Source of the DNA: Antitrichia curtipendula
Lineage: Eukaryota; Streptophyta; Bryopsida; Hypnales; Leucodontaceae
DNA length: 64,000 nucleotides
Assembly (NCBI GenBank): GCA_951230915.1
Contig: OX579638.1
Span: forward strand, 31,534,322 to 31,598,321
Reading direction: 5' to 3'
In this document: positions 62,416 through 64,000 of the stretch, in pieces
Numbering within the stretch: position 1 is the first letter of the stretch
Layout: each line of letters opens with the position of its first letter
Translations under genes and position numbers: made by a program
The notes under the pieces: generated by a model
What the model saw: the letters and a program-made list of their open reading frames with translations, nothing else
Database searches by the model: none
Told to the model about the DNA's origin: nothing

Positions 62416-62796
62416 TCAATTCGGGCCCATTTCCCTTGTAGTGGCTGCAAATAAAAAATTTACCCATGCGAGGCTACAAAGGGACAATTCACCCTGGCCC
62501 CGACATAGGCGGGAGGAACATTGCCTGGTTATAAGAGCATTTGTAGTGCGCACGACAAACGCGATGCTATCGACATTGTACCGAGGTAAAAGAGATTTGT
62601 AACAAGAAGCGTGCTCCAATGCATCCGGCATAGGTCCTTCTTTATTCCCGGGCCCGTTATTATTCGTCCCAACTCCGGCAATTTTTGGAAATATAACGGA
62701 CCCGCGGTTTGGCTCGTTACACAAAAATTTATTATTCTCACACCTTTTCCCGCATTGGAATGCATGCCAATCAACGCAACCTTCCCTTGTTTGCAA
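62416..62796 (-). pseudogene. Possible hAT-like transposase fragment, frameshifted
   Basis: In two minus-strand frames over the same stretch I see GKGVRIINFCVTSQTAGPLYF and then NVDSIAFVVRTTNAL. These resemble the hAT/DUF659 pattern in which an INF-V-S-GP-FLK block is followed by a VxNIVFVVTDNA block. The frame changes between them, so this is a decayed fragment at best. Alternative: chance similarity in a short frame. Confidence 0.3.
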
Positions 62797-62938
62797 AGTC
62801 TTTTTTAATGTAGAGTCTTGTCCTTTTTTTTTTTAATAATGTGGAAAAATCCATTTGATGTTTGGATTGCAAGCTTTGCATTGGATCACTTTGTTCTTAA
62901 AATACCCCGGCACTATAGAGGACTCGTTTTCAACCCGT

Positions 62939-63894
62939 TTAACCCCTCACCGCCGAAGTCCCATTTGGGTTCAAAAACAATAGTGTTTTTGAAGTGATGT
63001 AGATCTCAATGTCACTAAGTTATAGAGATCTTCACCGTACAATCTTGTAGTGAACATGTTGTAGATGATGTGGGTCATTCGACCGCATGGATTGCAAGAT
63101 TATAATGTTTTAGTGTTGAAAAAAGATGCTGAAATTTTCCTTCTAACACATTTGGAGGTGAAATTTGATTCCTAAATGTACTCAAATGAAAAAACTTGGA
63201 ACTATAAAATGATTCAAAACCAACATAAAAACACATTGTTGAAAAAAAATATCATTCAATTGACTCAATATGTTTGCAAAATGACTTGCAAATGTAAAAA
63301 AAAAGGCAAGAAAAGTTGCAAAAAACACATATGAGGCTGAACCTCCTTCTACTAAAATGCTTCTCAGTCACTCATAATTTCTTGGATTGATATGAAATTT
63401 TAGCCACACAAACTAGACTAGTATGTGCAACTTTCTCAAAAACATTTATTGGAAACGAAAACTGTATGGAGAAGATACAAGCCTTCGAAGTTCATTGTAG
63501 TCCAAGAATGGCGGGATTTTGAACTTTGAATTGCTCCCAAGCATTCAAAACAACTTGGATTGACATGAAAACTTTACTACAATAACTAGACTTCAAGTGG
63601 AACGTAGTACAACAAATTTTATTGAAAACAAACATTGGATGAAGGAGATACAAGCCCCAAAGTTGCAGCCTTCAAATGCAGTTTGATGAATTCAAATTGA
63701 ACCTGTGAACTTGGATTGGCTTCCAAGAAATCAATACAACTTGGATTGATTTGAAAATTGTACCACACAAACTAGAAAAGAGAGCGCAACTTTAACAACA
63801 AATTTTATTGAATTTGGACATCGGATGCAAAAGTTACAGCACTTTGAATTTTTTTTGAGGACACTTTTTGTCCCCTTCGGCAATGAGGGGTTAA
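62939..63894. mobile_element. TTAA-flanked element, diverged copy 4 (956 bp) with internal repeats
   Basis: TTAA at 62939-62942 and 63891-63894; termini are CCCCTCACCGCCGAAG and CTTCGGCAATGAGGGG. The interior shares TGGATTGCAAGAT with copies 2 and 3. The right two-thirds contains three diverged direct repeats starting at CTTGGATTGA-type words (63381, 63554, 63740), each going on through CAACTTT, CAACAAATTTTATTG and GATACAAGCC-like sequence. No ORF. Confidence 0.7.
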
Positions 63895-64000
63895 ATGCCG
63901 ATACAGGGATTGTTTTCAGGGCCGGTTTATACACGCTCTGGGGTCGGATGGATTGCCGGCCCGATTTGCCATCAATCCGGCCTTCAATCCGGCCCCAATT
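63895..64000. other. Right edge, no gene
   Basis: Contains a repeated TCAATCCGGCC word (two copies) and is too short to interpret. Confidence 0.4.

Noticed and set aside
1..64000. tRNA, rRNA genes, CRISPR arrays or bacterial operons
   Set aside because: None were recognised. Gene structure is eukaryotic with GT-AG introns, and the tandem repeats are not spaced by unique spacers.

Overview
The window looks like nuclear DNA of a land plant, most likely a moss or another seed-free plant. The two intact genes have many short GT-AG introns: a chloroplast-type HMA1 metal ATPase and a pentatricopeptide-repeat (PPR) protein. The lineage guess is an inference from the short introns and from two minus-strand genes that remind me of moss families. 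About three quarters of the window is AT-rich, gene-poor DNA full of nested mobile elements.

Layout. 1-1463: partial, frameshifted gag-like retroelement ORF running in from the left edge. 2853-3700: array of ~250-bp tandem repeats. 3803-8599: multi-exon, decayed gene joining a ParB-like domain, a Lys/Glu-rich linker and a DNA amino-methyltransferase-like domain. 12580-16305: broken Mutator-like transposase with a SWIM zinc finger. 17395-25610: large inverted-repeat structure holding a putative solo LTR, itself holding a TTAA-flanked element, plus two more TTAA-flanked elements nested in each other. 26475-28553: two small minus-strand genes, one a two-TM membrane protein. 30356-34280: MITEs, a Stowaway end, a second inverted-repeat structure and a further ~932-bp TTAA element. 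36291-38828: PPR gene. 41038-47748: complete 15-exon HMA1 gene. 50320-51960: decayed LINE remnant. 52776-58589: nearly full-length LINE with an 11-bp target-site duplication. 58947-63894: two MITEs, a hAT-like remnant, a compact fold-back element and a fourth TTAA element.

Main observations. (1) The PPR and HMA1 genes share a duplicated 5' module: upstream region, a 223-nt first exon open in both, intron 1 and part of exon 2. In HMA1 it encodes the probable chloroplast transit peptide. In the PPR gene the same splice puts it out of frame, but a GT two bases downstream would restore the frame. (2) The ParB/methyltransferase-like gene sits next to repeats that each carry a short inverted repeat. 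(3) An unusual family of ~930-bp non-autonomous elements has TTAA flanks and CCCCTAAAG termini, piggyBac-like in form. (4) Nearly every in-frame stop in the decayed genes is one C:G to T:A transition away from Gln, Arg or Trp, as expected from methylation-driven decay of silenced DNA.

All calls are from reading the sequence; no database search was possible.
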